Shown: positions 31,074 through 45,300 of the stretch, one piece after another | Layout of the letters: every line of letters starts with the position of its first letter | Position numbering within the stretch: the first letter of the stretch is position 1 | NCBI GenBank assembly: GCA_001586965.3 | Contig: LUCW03001435.1 | Location: forward strand, 32,630-96,629 | Direction of reading: 5' to 3' | From: Sphaeroforma sirkka | Taxonomy: Eukaryota > Opisthokonta > Ichthyosporea > Ichthyophonida | DNA: 64,000 bases | The notes under the pieces: model-generated | The model's input: only the letters and a program-made list of their open reading frames with translations | The model's database searches: none | Told to the model about the DNA's origin: nothing | Program-made: the position numbers and the translations under genes

Positions 31074-32771
31074 TTTGCTCGGTTTGATACACTTGCGTGA
31101 TTTATATATATATATATATTTATATTTTATGCATATTTTTAAAATTATTTTAAATCTAGAGCAAATTGGAGTGATTAGTAATATATGCAATTTTTTAGCA
31201 TTTTTTTATTTCTAAATTTTTTATAGATTAATTAGTCATCCGACCATTTCCCAACAACCATTCATTCTTCTTTTGATTTTTTTTAATCCATCTTCGGTCC
31301 GAAAATCCAGATACTTCAATTCCAATGCGACTTTTCAGGCCGTCGTTGACAATCAAGGCCTCCCTCTGACTAATTAGCAGTCATAGGACGTTTGAACAAT
31401 GTTTTGACTGGCCTAGTCAATCCACACAACACGAACATGATGCAGTATCGCAGTTAGGGGTATAGAAGAACGTAATTTGGCGTAGAGAAGGTCGATATGG
31501 CAGATTTTCATAGGTGTGGGCGAGTACAGCGACGACAAAGGGCAGATAGAGGTGATCAAGAAAAGCAGGTAGCAATGTAGAATCGACAGTGTCAGGCGAC
31601 GTAGAATGGAAACGTGTGAATTAAGCGCGCGTGAGACAGGTAGCAATGCAGAAGAGGAGCTAGGCACAGTTTGGGAGAAACTGAGACAGAAAAAATGCGA
31701 TTTCAACTCGTATTTTCAACAAATATCAACTACGGGAGCAAGTTTTGGTAATCAATTGGCTAGACGAAAAGACTGGCATGGTTAGAAGATCGATTTTTTT
31801 CGAAAATATCTCGGAGTCGAATGTTCGCCATCGTTGCATGCGCGAACTTCGATGGTCACGAAAGCATAGGAAAAAAAAAATATATCGGGGGGGGTATCGA
31901 ACCCACGACCAACACACAACTAGAAGACATATTTACCGATGTTACAAGACAGAATACATTTTCGTATATATATATATATATATATATATATACTTAAATT
32001 TCCATTCTAGAGAGAAAGGAAGTCAACGTAAGTGAATCAGCCGTAGGACCAACATAGCCTGGTACGGTTGTATGATTGTTGGTGAAAACTAAGGAGAACG
32101 TTATCACCGACGTATAAGGCGAATCGTCAAGATGCAGCGGACTCTTGCAAAGTACAGAAGAAATAGTACATGCAAAAGTAGACAGCACTTATCAGGCATC
32201 GTGCAAGTACACTCAAGTTGGTTTGAATAAGGAATTTGTTTTTGGTTTTCCAACTTCATAACCGATGTAACTACCTTGGGCTTCAAGGTTATTCTTGGGA
32301 ACCTTGACCTGAACTTCCTGGCTGCAGGCCTCGGATTTGATTGATGTTGGAGTACAGTGGTCCGAAGGTTGGATTAAAGGAGCATTCAGAACGCTAGAAC
32401 ACGACAGGCGGTTGATCATTGAACACGCTTCGAGTCTATCAGCAACTCTTAATTACTCCTATAGGCAGAGCAAAGGAGAGCAAAACGAGTACTCATTAAC
32501 AAAACCAACCCAAACAAAATGATTAGCAATCATCAAGGAGCAAGGTGTATTCGAGCGCAACGAGTTTTCGGGGACCCGCAAGCAGACCTTGTAGACATCA
32601 ACATGATTCAATGATAATTAGCTATTTTGGTATCACGAGAGGAGAACGGCGGAAGAAAGTGTGTAACACAAATGGCTGAAGTCAACTATTATATAATAGC
32701 CGACACTCCTTCAATCTGGACCAACTATTCATCAACAACACAAAGCCATACATCGAAGTCTTAACATCAAG
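30494..32771 (+). other. Gyp-A long leader, copy 3
   Basis: Same order as in copy 2: doubled 78-bp unit (30586-30738), TA tracts (about 30800-31130), hairpin CGACCATCCGGTCG (near 30986), antisense tRNA-like stretch with B-box at 31893-31903, TA tract near 31965-31991, GTAAGT near 32028. No ORF is supported. Confidence 0.8.
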
Positions 32772-33629
32772 ATGCCTATGCGTCCAACACCCCGTAGCCC
32801 TCGACGCACTCGTCGCGACGGCAAAGCAACCCAGAGATCTTTGTCAGATTTCGAGCAGACCCACCAAGGAGGCACAGCTTCTTCGCGCCAGACAGTAGCA
32901 TCGCGTCGAAGAGATGAACAACCGCGATATGAACAGACAGACCAAGACGTGGGCCAGGCAGCAAGCAGGCGACATCAGTTGGGGCACGGGTCTCGCTTAT
33001 CGGCAAGAGAGGAGAGCAGATCCAGAAGACAGTGAGGTGCAATTTGTGATTAGGCATACTAGTCGTTCAAAGTCTGCTGAACCAGCAGCTGAGCGACACA
33101 GGGTAGCCAATGTCCGAGGTACTTCGGGCATTCATTCAGCGGGTGATAGACCGTATTCATGGCAGCCTTTTCACCGAGCACCTGAACGAGATTTCACTCG
33201 AAAGCGAACTCGATCGGGGGGGAGTTTTACCAGTGCAAGTCAGGATTCCCTCGCAGGCAACGGGGATGAGCGACAAGTCCAACGGCATAGAAATATGTCA
33301 GGGTGGGCCACGGGCACTCGTCAGCAAAACTCTGACGAAATCAGGGGCCGACAGCTAGAGCAATATTTGAGCGACCCACATGGGGATTATCGTAGGGAAG
33401 CCGAACGAAAACAACTACGTAGACGATGGGAACTCAGCCGACAGCACCGAGACTTCGCGCGATCGATACAGGATATGCGCAGCTAGCTAGTTACGTTGAC
33501 GACGGTAAGCGCAAGTATAGTGACGTCGACGACGGTAAGCGCAAGTCTAGTGATGTCGACGACGGTAATGTTCATGGCAGCAGAAAACGACCGCACAAAG
33601 ACGAACAGGCGAGAGAGAGCCGATCATGA
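32772..33629 (+). pseudogene. Gyp-A ORF1, copy 3, frameshifted
   Basis: Same start (MPMRPTPRSPRR) as the intact copy 2 ORF. One extra base near 33008 shifts the frame, and another change (AGCTAGCTAG) near 33482 alters the region before the 10-residue VDDGKRK repeats. Three extra Gs near 33217 add one Gly in frame. The ATGA overlap with gag (33626-33629) is retained. Confidence 0.82.
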
Positions 33630-34859
33630 CACCAGCGCAGTGGAACGAGCATCGCCGAGCCATGTGTCAACGCCTCGAAGGGAAGATATCCTTCTTTGTG
33701 GATGAACTTTGTCGAGCACAGGGAAACTACGATGTCCCAAGATGTACATTACTAACGTCCACGATCGATACGTTGAAAGGAGCGTTGAATACTCAATTGG
33801 AAGCTATCAGGAAGAACAGAGCTCCGGAGCCACGGACATGGCCCGATTGGCCTTTAGACCGTTATCAATTAAGCAGCACAGCCGATAGAGACACACGAGG
33901 GGCGCTAGAAGAGGCACTGAAGAACGCCCATGTCTCAGGACTAGATGAGTCGTGGATGGTACGTTGGTTCTATAAGGTACTCATACATTTTTTTAAGGCA
34001 GCAAAGGCCACAATTGACTATCTCCGTGACAACCATAATGAGCTGAGGGTATATCCGGCGGAACAGGTCATAGACCAAATCTGTCAACATGAGAGCAAGG
34101 CCACCGTAGACCCTACCTTTAAGAAGTTGGCGAAGGGTAATCCCCGCACCAAGGGTGTAGAGTCAGCCAGGGAACATTTGAACAAGATTGTGGAAGTTCA
34201 CAAGAGAGCCTGGGAGCGAGCAGATAAGGGCAAGGACTTTCCTAAGCGGTTGCTTAATCACTGCCTCATACAGGCCCTCGAGGACCTGACAGGTAATATG
34301 ACGTATGAACGCACGCTACAACACCACATAGGTTGGGACCACCTGGAGACTGAAGACCTTCTCCGCATTTTAAATCCAGACATACAAGAAACCGATGCCA
34401 TCCTCAGACAACGGGTACGGACACAGATGAATGTGGGGGGATAGGCGTAGACAGTTTCCAGCCCAACAACGAGATCGTAATTTGAATACGAATACAGGAG
34501 GAGGCAGCACACAACGCACAAGCACGTCTACGACCACCACGTGTTACGCGTGCAGAGCGGGTGCCCCACCCAGTTTCAGGCATATATCATCCTGCAAGCA
34601 CTACCAGTCGAACAAAAGGGTTGGATTCACATCCAGCTCGGGCCGAGGATTTAAGCAAGGCGTATCCTTCGATAAGAGTTTGCCCGCGGTCAACACCATT
34701 ACGGCTCTAACAGACTCGGACGACCAGCAAACGGAGCAGGAGGAGACCACGCCTACAGACACACACATTGCTTCCATACTGGCACACCCAGACGAAATCG
34801 AACAGGGTGAGTTAGAAGAGGATGCAACGTGGGAAACCATAGGCAGCGATCAGGAATAG
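33626..34859 (+). pseudogene. gag: Gyp-A gag (ORF2), copy 3, one frameshift
   Basis: Starts MTPAQWNEHRR. A 3-bp extension of a T run near 33988 adds one Phe in frame. The G run near 34435 is one base longer than in copy 1 and shifts the frame; the zinc knuckle and acidic tail continue in the proper frame to TAG at 34857-34859. Confidence 0.87.
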
Positions 34860-37800
34860 GACGTAAGGGTGTCGGATGTAGATGCAACTTTAGTTTTCCC
34901 GTCTAGCACACCTGTGATACTATCGATCAAAGATCCATTACTTTCAATGGACAATCGAGTATTCATATCCATCCTGATTAACGGGTAAGACATGCAGGGC
35001 GTTAGTGGATTCTGGGGCAAACAGAAGTTGCATTGATTCGACATCCGCACACGATTGGGGATTGCAAATTAAGTCGGCTCCGGAGGGGATATATATATAC
35101 CTAGCTGATCGTAGTCTTCGTACACGGCGAATAGGCTCAACCGTACAAACTCCAGTACGATATGGTCTAGAGCTCACAGAACAGTCTTTCGAGCTAATGA
35201 ATCTACCACCGGCTATCGACGCGATCGTAGGCCAGGATCTTATGCCTGGCTTAGGGGGCTATACGTGGGAGGCCTTCAATCGCCATTCTCACCCATAGAT
35301 CCAACGGAGCTAGACAAACTATTGGAACCAATACCGTTGAGACGACCACCAGATTTGACCGAGGAAACCGGTGTTCGCCTGGAACTAGACAAGGAACTGA
35401 GGGACAATGACGGTATTCGAGAAAAGGACAGGTGCAGACAGGAAGGCAGACTGGAAGAGGCACCAGTTAGAATGCCAGTGACACCAGATCAGATCAAGCT
35501 GCAAGGATGCGGAAGGCAGTAAGGAACTTTGTAGCAGACAAATGGATACCATGGGTAGATAGACAGGTGCAGAAGTGGATTCAAGATTTGGTCATAGTTC
35601 AAGGGATACAGCCACTTCCGTCAACTTACCCTTGCTCGCCGTGCCAGAGTATACTCAATCTGGAGAACTAAAGAAAGTGCGAGTGTGTTTGGACCTCAGA
35701 GCGGTGAATGCATTAATACCGGCGGATCAGTTCATTATTCCCCGTATCAACGACATCATTGGTAACATCAAGGGAAGAGATATTACACGACATTGGATCT
35801 AACCGCAGCGTACCATCGACTCCCAATTCACCCTGATTCTCAGTATCTATCTATTCAGTTTCACATGGCAAAAAAGCCAGTATTCTTTACATCAGCGCCA
35901 TTTGGACTACACACACTGACGCAGCAGTTTCAGCGTACACTGAGTGTGATATTGCAAGGACTTCCGGCACACCACTACCTGGACGACACACTACACAACG
36001 ACGCATATCAGCGTAGACATCGTAATACCTGCAACGAGATGACTAGATGACTAGGAACACGTACGAGTAGTGAAAGAGGTCATTCGGCGGCTGACGTACC
36101 ACAGTTTCAAGCTAAACCCTTCAAAATGTCATTTTGCAGTCAAAGAAGTCATGATCCTAGGGAAGCGAGTATCGAAGGCCGGAATTGATATTTGCCATGA
36201 AAAGCAGGCCAAGCTCATTGACTGGCCAACCGAAGAAGTACAAAGACATTGCATCGGCCTTGGGATTAGCCAACTTTCTTCACGAGCACCTACCAAACTT
36301 TGCAGAGTAGTTGCCCCACTCACTCCGGGAATTTGTAAGACTGAAGCCTAAGGAAATCATTGGAGACAGGTGGGAACAGAGACACCAGCAAGCTTGGGAT
36401 GCCATGAAGCAAGCCATAGTTGAGGCAGTAGTGTTGAAATTTCCCGTCGACGAAGCAACCTTTACAACTCGAAACGGATGAACCAGAAGAGTTAGTATTG
36501 AGGTGCATTGTTCCAGACCAACGAAGGGAAGAAATACTTTACAACTCGAAACAGCAAGACCCTCAACGCAGCACAGGTGCATTGTACGCAACACCCATGA
36601 TAGAATTATTGGCCTTGGTATATGGTCTCACACACTTCCGGGATCATCTCGAAGGTCAACGCTTTTCAGTGTTGACTGATCACAAGGCTTTTGTGTATAT
36701 GAACACACAGCTTCCTGGATCGATGCTACAACGAACGCATTTTCAGTGTTAGCTGATTTCAATTTTACTATCTCGCACATCCCAGTATAAAGAACGTGTT
36801 ACCAGACGCGTGGTCAACGATGGCTTCATGAGGGAACGCACTTTCAACTGAGGACCCGCACATCCGGGTATATGCAGAATGTTACCAGACGCTTTCTTCT
36901 AGCTTCATGGGGAACTTTGAGACTGAGGACCCGGATTATGGGTGAGAATATTTCAACGTTTGGTACAGACTATCAGCAAGCGCAACGGATTATGGGTGAG
37001 AATAATGTCGATGTCTTTGCTTCGCATCAGGACCATCATTTGCCACTACTACCGACGATGAGGGGTGGAGCGTTTGCACATTGTTGGAAGGATATAGACG
37101 GATGGATGAACCCACCATGGAGATTAATCCATAGAGAATGTTGCGCAAGATACGAGAGAGGCCACAGCTACGGTGTGTCTACCGTGGGCGCCCCACGAGC
37201 CTTGGTTCCAGTTATTCAAGTCGCTTCTACAAAGACCCCCAGTATTAGTTCCAAGGACAGCCCACTCCTTCCTCAAATACGGAAAGTATGCGAGTGGCAA
37301 GGCACCATGGGGTCACACAGTCATTGCCAGAGTAGGCCCACGCAATGGTTACAGCCTTCCAGCGACGTTTTCAGCACGATTGGGATATGCAGAACCGTCC
37401 TCAGTATCGAAAGTCACCCCATTAGATAGATACGTCTCGACTAGTATCGGTCGCTAGTATCTGGAAATATTTATTCGTAGTAGTAGTCGACGCTATCTCC
37501 AGAAGTAGCCATGACGGATTCTCCAGATGAGGAAGAGATAAGCCGTCACACAGCTCACCTTGTGTCAGCATGAGATTGGGCATCATAGAGCAGAAGATAC
37601 AGTTGCTCAACTACAGCAGAACGGACATTTGTGGCCTAACGCTCTGGAACTTGCACAAACAGTTAGGAGAAACTGTCGCATGTCTAGGACAGAGGGTGTT
37701 ACGAAAGGATTTCACCCGATGATTAATATAACGGCAAAGTATCCGTGGGATCATATTCAAGTCGACATGATTCCAATGCCACTAGTTTCAGCAGCAGGAA

Positions 37801-38822
37801 ATCGATATATATTGCACGTCTTGGATATAGCAACGGGGTACTCGATATGAAAGAGCAACGGCGGCCACAAAGTCAGCAGAAGTGGTGACATCTAAACTTA
37901 TGGAGGTGTTTGGGGAACATGGTTTTCCCAGGAAAATTCAATCAGACGAGGGAGGCGAGTTTTCGAACAAGATTGTTAAATTAATAACTCAAGAAGTTGG
38001 AGTGATGCATGCAAAGTCGCCACCATATCGTCCTCAGGTTCTGGGAGCAGCGGAGAGAAGACACAGAGACATCCACGAAGGAGTTCGCAAGCTATGTGAA
38101 TCTTTGCCTACGGCATGGGATGTCCGACTACCACTTATTATGCTGTGCCAGAACCTCCGAATATCTCGGCGACACAAGACAGCACCATTCAGTGCTTACT
38201 TCGGTCGCCGTCATGTTCCGTTTGCTGACTTCACGGATGACCTTCCGGGGAATCAGCCGGTCACCAATGAGGCTTGGGCACACCGGCTGGATCGTTTGCA
38301 CGACACTATCTTGCCGACGCTTTACAAGGTCACGCAGAAATACGCAGACACACTATCCAGGCAGTTTGACCGCCTCCATGCTTACGATTTTATCGCCTTT
38401 CAACCAGGGGATGTGGTAATGGTACGGTCCGAAGGTCGCACAACCAAAGCAATGCGACCAATGTTTGGACCATACGTTGTCAAAGCCAGACAGGGACAAG
38501 GATATGAACTGACACACAAGGATGGTTCACTTCCAGATACTTTCAAAGGTAAACCAGTTAGAGTGGAACTTTTGCGACTAGTCCATAGAGCCACCGAAAA
38601 GCCTTTAGAAGATCATATGTGGCAGGATAGTTCTCGTTCCGTTACATCATTCGACATAGACAGAATGATTCCACAGGGAATACAGAATACTTGGTTCGCT
38701 GGCGGGATGGTGATCCAACTTGGGAGTCAGCCGAAGCTTTTGACGATCCGAATGACATCGCGGCATACCACAAAGCCGAGCAAACTCGGCAGAAGAAGAA
38801 GAAAGCGGCACAACAACAATAA
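34860..38822 (+). pseudogene. pol: Gyp-A pol, copy 3, scrambled in RT-RNase H, clean integrase
   Basis: Protease is frameshifted by extra bases (near 34985, 35254). RT is interrupted: directly after the first Asp of YLDD comes CACTACACAACGACGCATATC instead of the normal continuation (about 35989-36050). RNase H and the methyltransferase-like region (about 36450-37160) carry displaced repeats such as TTTACAACTCGAAAC twice and a satellite-like AACCAGAAGAG near 36482. From 37882 integrase (QSDEGGEFS, D-35-E, GAAERRH) is unbroken to about 38630, where one C fewer than copy 1 puts the chromodomain out of frame. TAA lies at 38820-38822. Confidence 0.88.
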
Positions 38823-39243
38823 TTCCAACGTTACGTTGATGAATACTACTAGATGTCTATCATCTACTTCCGGATCGGAGTTTTGTCTCTCCTCGTGAGA
38901 TTTCACCACGGTATAGAGGCGAAAGACGATTCCACAACTCGAGCTTATAGGCGAGTATAACTCCAGCGGATACCCTAGCTTATGGGGGGGGGGTGAAAAC
39001 ATACCAGCGGATACCCTAGCTTTTTTGGGGGAAAATATACCAGCACAGCCGGGATGGTTCAAAAGACCAGTTTCAAGGCAAGAACTTACTCAGCAGAAGG
39101 ATTTCATTAGTATATATATATATATATATATATATTGTTTATTTACACTACTAGTTATATATGTTTAATTTTCAATAGTTTAAGAGGTCATTTATTTTTT
39201 TTGAAGCTCTTCAATCACTGGTGACGCTTGAGCTTGAGGGGTG
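38823..39243 (+). other. Gyp-A 3' UTR, copy 3
   Basis: Doubled 38-bp unit near 38965-39040 with an enlarged G run in the first unit, a TA tract near 39110-39135, and a damaged polypurine tract (cttgaggggtg) before the LTR. Confidence 0.83.
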
Positions 39244-39338
39244 TGTGTAAAAAAGTCCCTTAAACCACTATCAGTGTGAAGTTAGAATTACCACGTAGAC
39301 AATCAAATATAAGAATAATTACACCGCAGGAGCCTCAG
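39244..39338 (+). repeat. Truncated Gyp-A 3' LTR fused to satellite, copy 3
   Basis: The LTR starts TGTGTAAAAAAGTCCC, loses about 45 bp between AGAATTA and CCACGTAGAC, and ends at GAGCCTCAG. The next bases AAGAGCCCAG belong to the satellite, with CAG shared by both partners, so the junction is a microhomology joint inside the LTR. Confidence 0.88.
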
Positions 39339-42300
39339 AAGAGCCCAGTATAGTAAGTATTTCTTAGCCGTTGGCCAACGATATATAGACTAGACCGGTC
39401 ACGCACTGCAAATATTTCAATCCGTATAGGTACGAACCAGAAGAGCCCAGATAGAAGGTTTCTTAGCCGTTGGCCAACGATATATAGACTAGACCGGTCA
39501 CGCACTGCAAATATTTCAATCCGTATAGGAATACGAACCAGAAGAGCCCAGATAGAAGGTTTCTTAGCCGTTGGCCAACGATATATAGACTAGACCGGTC
39601 ACGTACTGCAAATATTTCAATCCGTATAGGTACGAACCAGAAGAGCCCAGATAGAAGGTTTCTTAGCCGTTGGCCAACGATATATAGACTAGACCGGTCA
39701 CGCACTGCAAATATTTCAATCCGTATAGGTACGAACCAGAAGAGCCCAGATAGAAGGTTTCTTAGCCGTTGGCCAACGATATATAGACTAGACCGGTCAC
39801 GCACTGCAAATATTTCAATCCGTATAGGTACGAACCAGAAGAGCCCAGATAGAAGGTTTCTTAGCCGTTGGCCAACGATATATAGACTAGACCGGTCACG
39901 CACTGCAAATATTTCATCCGTATAGGTACGAACCAGAAGAGCCCAGATAGAAGGTTTCTTAGCCGTTGGCCAACGATATATAGACTAGACCGGTCACGCA
40001 CTGCAAATATTTCAATCCGTATAGGTACGAACCAGAAGAGCCCAGATAGAAGGTTTCTTAGCCGTTGGCCAACGATATATAGACTAGACCGGTCACGCAC
40101 TGCAAATATTTCAATCCGTATAGGTACGAACCAGAAGAGCCCAGATAGAAGGTTTCTTAGCCGTTGGCCAACGATATATAGACTAGACCGGTCACGCACT
40201 GTAAATATTTCAATCCGTATAGGTACGAACCAGAAGAGCCCAGATAGAAGGTTTCTTAGCCGTTGGCCAACGATATATAGACTAGACCGGTCACGCACTG
40301 CAAATATTTCAATCCGTATAGGTACGAACCAGAAGAGCCCAGATAGAAGGTTTCTTAGCCGTTGGCCAACGATATATAGACTAGATCGGTCACGCACTGC
40401 AAATATTTCAATCCGTATAGGTACGAACCAGAAGAGCCCAGATAGAAGGTTTCTTAGCCGTTGGCCAACGATATATAGACTAGATCGGTCACGCACTGCA
40501 AATATTTCAATCCGTATAGGTATGAACCAGAAGAGCCCAGATAGGAGGTTTCTTAGCCGTTATAGGTATGAACCAGAAGAGCCCAGATAGAAGGTTTCTT
40601 AGCCGTTGGCCAACGATATATAGATTCAGATGGTCACGCACTGCAAATATTTCAATCTGTATAGGTATGAACCAGAAGAGCCCAGATAGAAGGTTTCTTA
40701 GCCGTTGGCCAACGATATATAGACTTGCCCGGTCACGCACTGCAAATATTTCAATCCGTATAGGTACGAAACCAGAAGAGCCCAGATAGAAGGTTTTTAG
40801 CCGTTGGCCAACGATATATAGACTTTGATCGGTCACGCACTGCAAATATTTCAATCCGTATAGGTACGAACCAGAAGAGCCCAGATAGAAGGTTTCAGCC
40901 GTTGGCCAACGATATATAGACTAGATCGGTCACGCACTGCAAATATTTCAATCCGTATAGGTACGAACCAGAAGAGCCCAGATAGAAGGTTTCTTAGCTG
41001 CTGTTGGCCAACGATATATAGACTAGATCGGTCACGCACTGCAAATATTTCAACCGTATAGGTATTACGAACCAGAAGAGCCCAGATAGAAGGTTTCTTA
41101 GCCGTTGGCCAACGATATATAGACTTCAGATCGGTCACGCACTGCAAATATTTCAATCCGTATAGGTACGAACCAGAAGAGCCCAGATAGAAGGTTTCTT
41201 TAGCCGTTGGCCAACGATATATAGACTAGATCGGTCACGCACTGCAAATATTTCAATCCGTATAGGTATGAACCAGAAGAGCCCAGATAGAAGGTTTCTT
41301 TAGCCGTTGGCCAACGATATATAGACTCAGATCGGTCACGCACTGCAAATATTTCAATCTGTATAGGTATGAACCAGAAGAGCCCAGATAGAAGGTTTCT
41401 TAGCCGTTGGCCAACGATATATAGACTAGATCGGTCACGCACTGCAAATATTTCAATCCGTATAGGTACGAACCAGAAGAGCCCAGATAGAAGGTTTCTT
41501 AGCCGTTGGCCAACGATATATAGACTTGCCCGGTCACGCACTGCAAATATTTCAATCCGTATAGGTACGAAACCAGAAGAGCCCAGATAGAAGGTTTCTT
41601 TAGCCGTTGGCCAACGATATATAGACTAGATCGGTCACGCACTGCAAATATTTCAATCCGTATAGGTACGAACCAGAAGAGCCCAGATAGAAGGTTTTCA
41701 GCCGTTGGCCAACGATATATATAGACTAGATCTGGTCACGCACTGCAAATATTTCAACCGTATAGGTACGAACCAGAAGAGCCCAGATAGAAGGTTTCTT
41801 AGCCGTTGGCCAACGATATATAGACTAGATCGGTCACGCACTGCAAATATTTCAACTGTATAGGTACGAACCAGAAGAGCCCAGATAGAAGGTTTCTTAG
41901 CCGTTGGCCAACGATATATAGACTAGATCGGTCACGCACTGCAAATATTTCAATCCGTATAGGTACGAACCAGAAGAGCCCAGATAGAAGGTTTCTTTAG
42001 CCGTTGGCCAACGATATATAGACTAGATCGGTCACGCACTGCAAATATTTCAACTGTATAGGTACGAACCAGAAGAGCCCAGATAGAAGGTTTTTAGCCG
42101 CTGGCCAACGATATATAGACTAGATCGGTCACGCACTGCAAATATTTCAACTGCATAGGTACGAACCAGAAGAGCCCAGATAGAAGGTTTCAGCCGTTGG
42201 CCAACGATATATAGACTGATCGGTCACGCACTGCAAATATTTCAATCTGTATAGGTACGAACCAGAAGAGCCCAGATAGAAGGTTTCAGCCGTTGGCCAA

Positions 42301-45300
42301 CGATATATAGACTAGATCGGTCACGCACTGCAAATATTTCAATCCGTATAGGTATGAACCAGAAGAGCCCAGATAGAAGGTTTTCAGCCGTTGGCCAACG
42401 ATATATAGACTAGATCGGTCACGCACTGCAAATATTTCAATCCGTATAGGTATGAACCAGAAGAGCCCAGATAGAAGGTTTCTTAGCCGTTGGCCAACGA
42501 TATATAGACTAGATCGGTCACGCACTGCAAATATTTCAATCCGTATAGGTACGAACCAGAAGAGCCCAGATAGAAGGTTTCTTAGCCGTTGGCCAACGAT
42601 ATATAGACTTGCCCGGTCACGCACTGCAAATATTTCAATCCGTATAGGTACGAACCAGAAGAGCCCAGATAGAAGGTTTCTAGCTGTTGGCCAACGAGAT
42701 ATAGACTAGATCGGTCACGCACTGCAAATATTTCAATCCGTATAGGTACGAACCAGAAGAGCCCAGATAGAAGGTTTCTTAGCCGTTGGCCAACGATATA
42801 TAGACTCAGATCGGTCACGCACTGCAAATATTTTCAATCCGTATAGGTATGAACCAGAAGAGCCCAGATAGAAGGTTTCTTAGCCGTTGGCCAACGATAT
42901 ATAGACTTGATCGGTCACGCACTGCAAATATTTCAATCTGTATAGGTAATGAACCAGAAGAGCCCAGATAGAAGGTTTCTTAGCCGTTGGCCAACGATAT
43001 ATAGACTAGATCGGTCACGCACTGCAAATATTTCAATCCGTATAGGTACGAAACCAGAAGAGCCCAGATAGAAGGTTTCTTTAGCCGTTGGCCAACGATA
43101 TATAGACTAGATCGGTCACGCACTGCAAATATTTCAACTGTATAGGTATGAACCAGAAGAGCCCAGATAGAAGGTTTCTTAGCCGTTGGCCAACGATATA
43201 TATCTAGATCGGTCACGCACTGCAAATATTTCAATCCGTATAGGTACGAAACCAGAAGAGCCCAGATAGAAGGTTTCTTAGCCGTTGGCCAACGATATAT
43301 AGACTAGATCGGTCACGCACTGCAAATATTTCAACTGTATAGGTATGAACCAGAAGAGCCCAGATAGAAGGTTTCTTAGCCGTTGGCCAACGATATATAG
43401 ACTTGCCCGGTCACGCACTGCAAATATTTCAACTGTATAGGTACGAACCAGAAGAGCCCAGATAGAAGGTTTCTTAGCCGTTGGCCAACGATATATAGAC
43501 TAGATCGGTCACGCACTGCAAATATTTCAATCCGTATAGGTATGAACCAGAAGAGCCCAGATAGAAGGTTTCTTAGCCGTTGGCCAACGAGATATAGACT
43601 AGATCGGTCACGCACTGCAAATATTTCAATCCGTATAGGTACGAACCAGAAGAGCCCAGATAGAAGGTTTCAGCCGTTGGCCAACGATATATAGACTAGA
43701 TCGGTCACGCACTGCAAATATTTCAACTGTATAGGTATGAACCAGAAGAGCCCAGATAGAAGGTTTTTAGCCGTTGGCCAACGATATATAGACTTGCCCG
43801 GTCACGCACTGCAAATATTTCAATCCGTATAGGTACGAACCAGAAGAGCCCAGATAGAAGGTTTCTTAGCCGTTGGCCAACGATATATAGACTAGATCGG
43901 TCACGCACTGCAAATATTTCAATCCGTATAGGTACGAACCAGAAGAGCCCAGATAGAAGGTTTCTTAGCCGTTGGCCAACGATATATAGACTTGCCCGGT
44001 CACGCACTGCAAATATTTCAACTGTATAGGTACGAACCAGAAGAGCCCAGATAGAAGGTTTTCAGCCGTTGGCCAACGATATATAGATTAGATCGGTCAC
44101 GCACTGCAAATATTTCAATCTGTATAGGTACGAACCAGAAGAGCCCAGATAGAAGGTTTCTCAGCCGTTGGCCAACGATATATAGACTAGATCGGTCACG
44201 CACTGCAAATATTTCAATCCGTATAGGTACGAACCAGAAGAGCCCAGATAGAAGGTTTCTTAGCCGTTGGCCAACGATATATAGACTAGATCGGTCACGC
44301 ACTGCAAATATTTCAATCCGTATAGGTACGGAACCAGAAGAGCCCAGATAGAAGGTTTCTTAGCCGTTGGCCAACGATATATAGACTAGATCGGTCACGC
44401 ACTGCAAATATTTCAATCCGTATAGGTACGAACCAGAAGAGCCCAGATAGAAGGTTTCTTAGCCGTTGGCCAACGATATATAGACTAGATCGGTCACGCA
44501 CTGCAAATATTTCAACTCCGTATAGGTACGAACCAGAAGAGCCCAGATAGAAGGTTTCTTAGCCGTTGGCCAACGATATATAGACTAGATCGGTCACGCA
44601 CTGCAAATATTTCAATCCGTATAGGTACGAACCAGAAGAGCCCAGATAGAAGGTTTCTTAGCCGTTGGCCAACGATATATAGACTTGATCGGTCACGCAC
44701 TGCAAATATTTCAATCCGTATAGGTATGAACCAGAAGAGCCCAGATAGAAGGTTTCAGCCGTTGGCCAACGATATATAGACTGTGATCGGTCACGCACTG
44801 CAAATATTTCAATCCGTATAGGTACGAACCAGAAGAGCCCAGATAGAAGGTTTCTTAGCCGTTGGCCAACGATATATAGACTCTGCCCGGTCACGCACTG
44901 CAAATATTTCAATCCGTATAGGTATGAACCAGAAGAGCCCAGATAGAAGGTTTCTTAGCCGTTGGCCAACGATATATAGACTAGATCGGTCACGCACTGC
45001 AAATATTTCAATCTGTATAGGTACGAACCAGAAGAGCCCAGATAGAAGGTTTCTTAGCCGTTGGCCAACGATATATAGACTCTGATCGGTCACGCACTGC
45101 AAATATTTCAATCCGTATAGGTACGAACCAGAAGAGCCCAGATAGAAGGTTTCTTAGCCGTTGGCCAACGATATATAGACTAGATCGGTCACGCACTGCA
45201 AATATTTCAACTCCGTATAGGTATGAACCAGAAGAGCCCAGATAGAAGGTTTCTAGCCGTTGGCCAACGATATATAGACTAGATCGGTCACGCACTGCAA

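Larger units (their letters stand above)
30313..39338 (+). mobile_element. Gyp-A copy 3, rearranged, 3' LTR fused to satellite
   Basis: A third plus-strand Gyp-A, about 9.0 kb, with the same order as copy 2. The 5' LTR begins AGTGG instead of TGTGG. ORF1 and gag carry frameshifts, mid-pol (about 35440-37500) is full of small duplications, deletions and out-of-place snippets, while integrase from 37882 on is clean. The 3' LTR is truncated and runs into the 99-bp array. The left flank is decayed satellite and the right flank is the array, so it probably inserted in satellite DNA. Confidence 0.93.
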
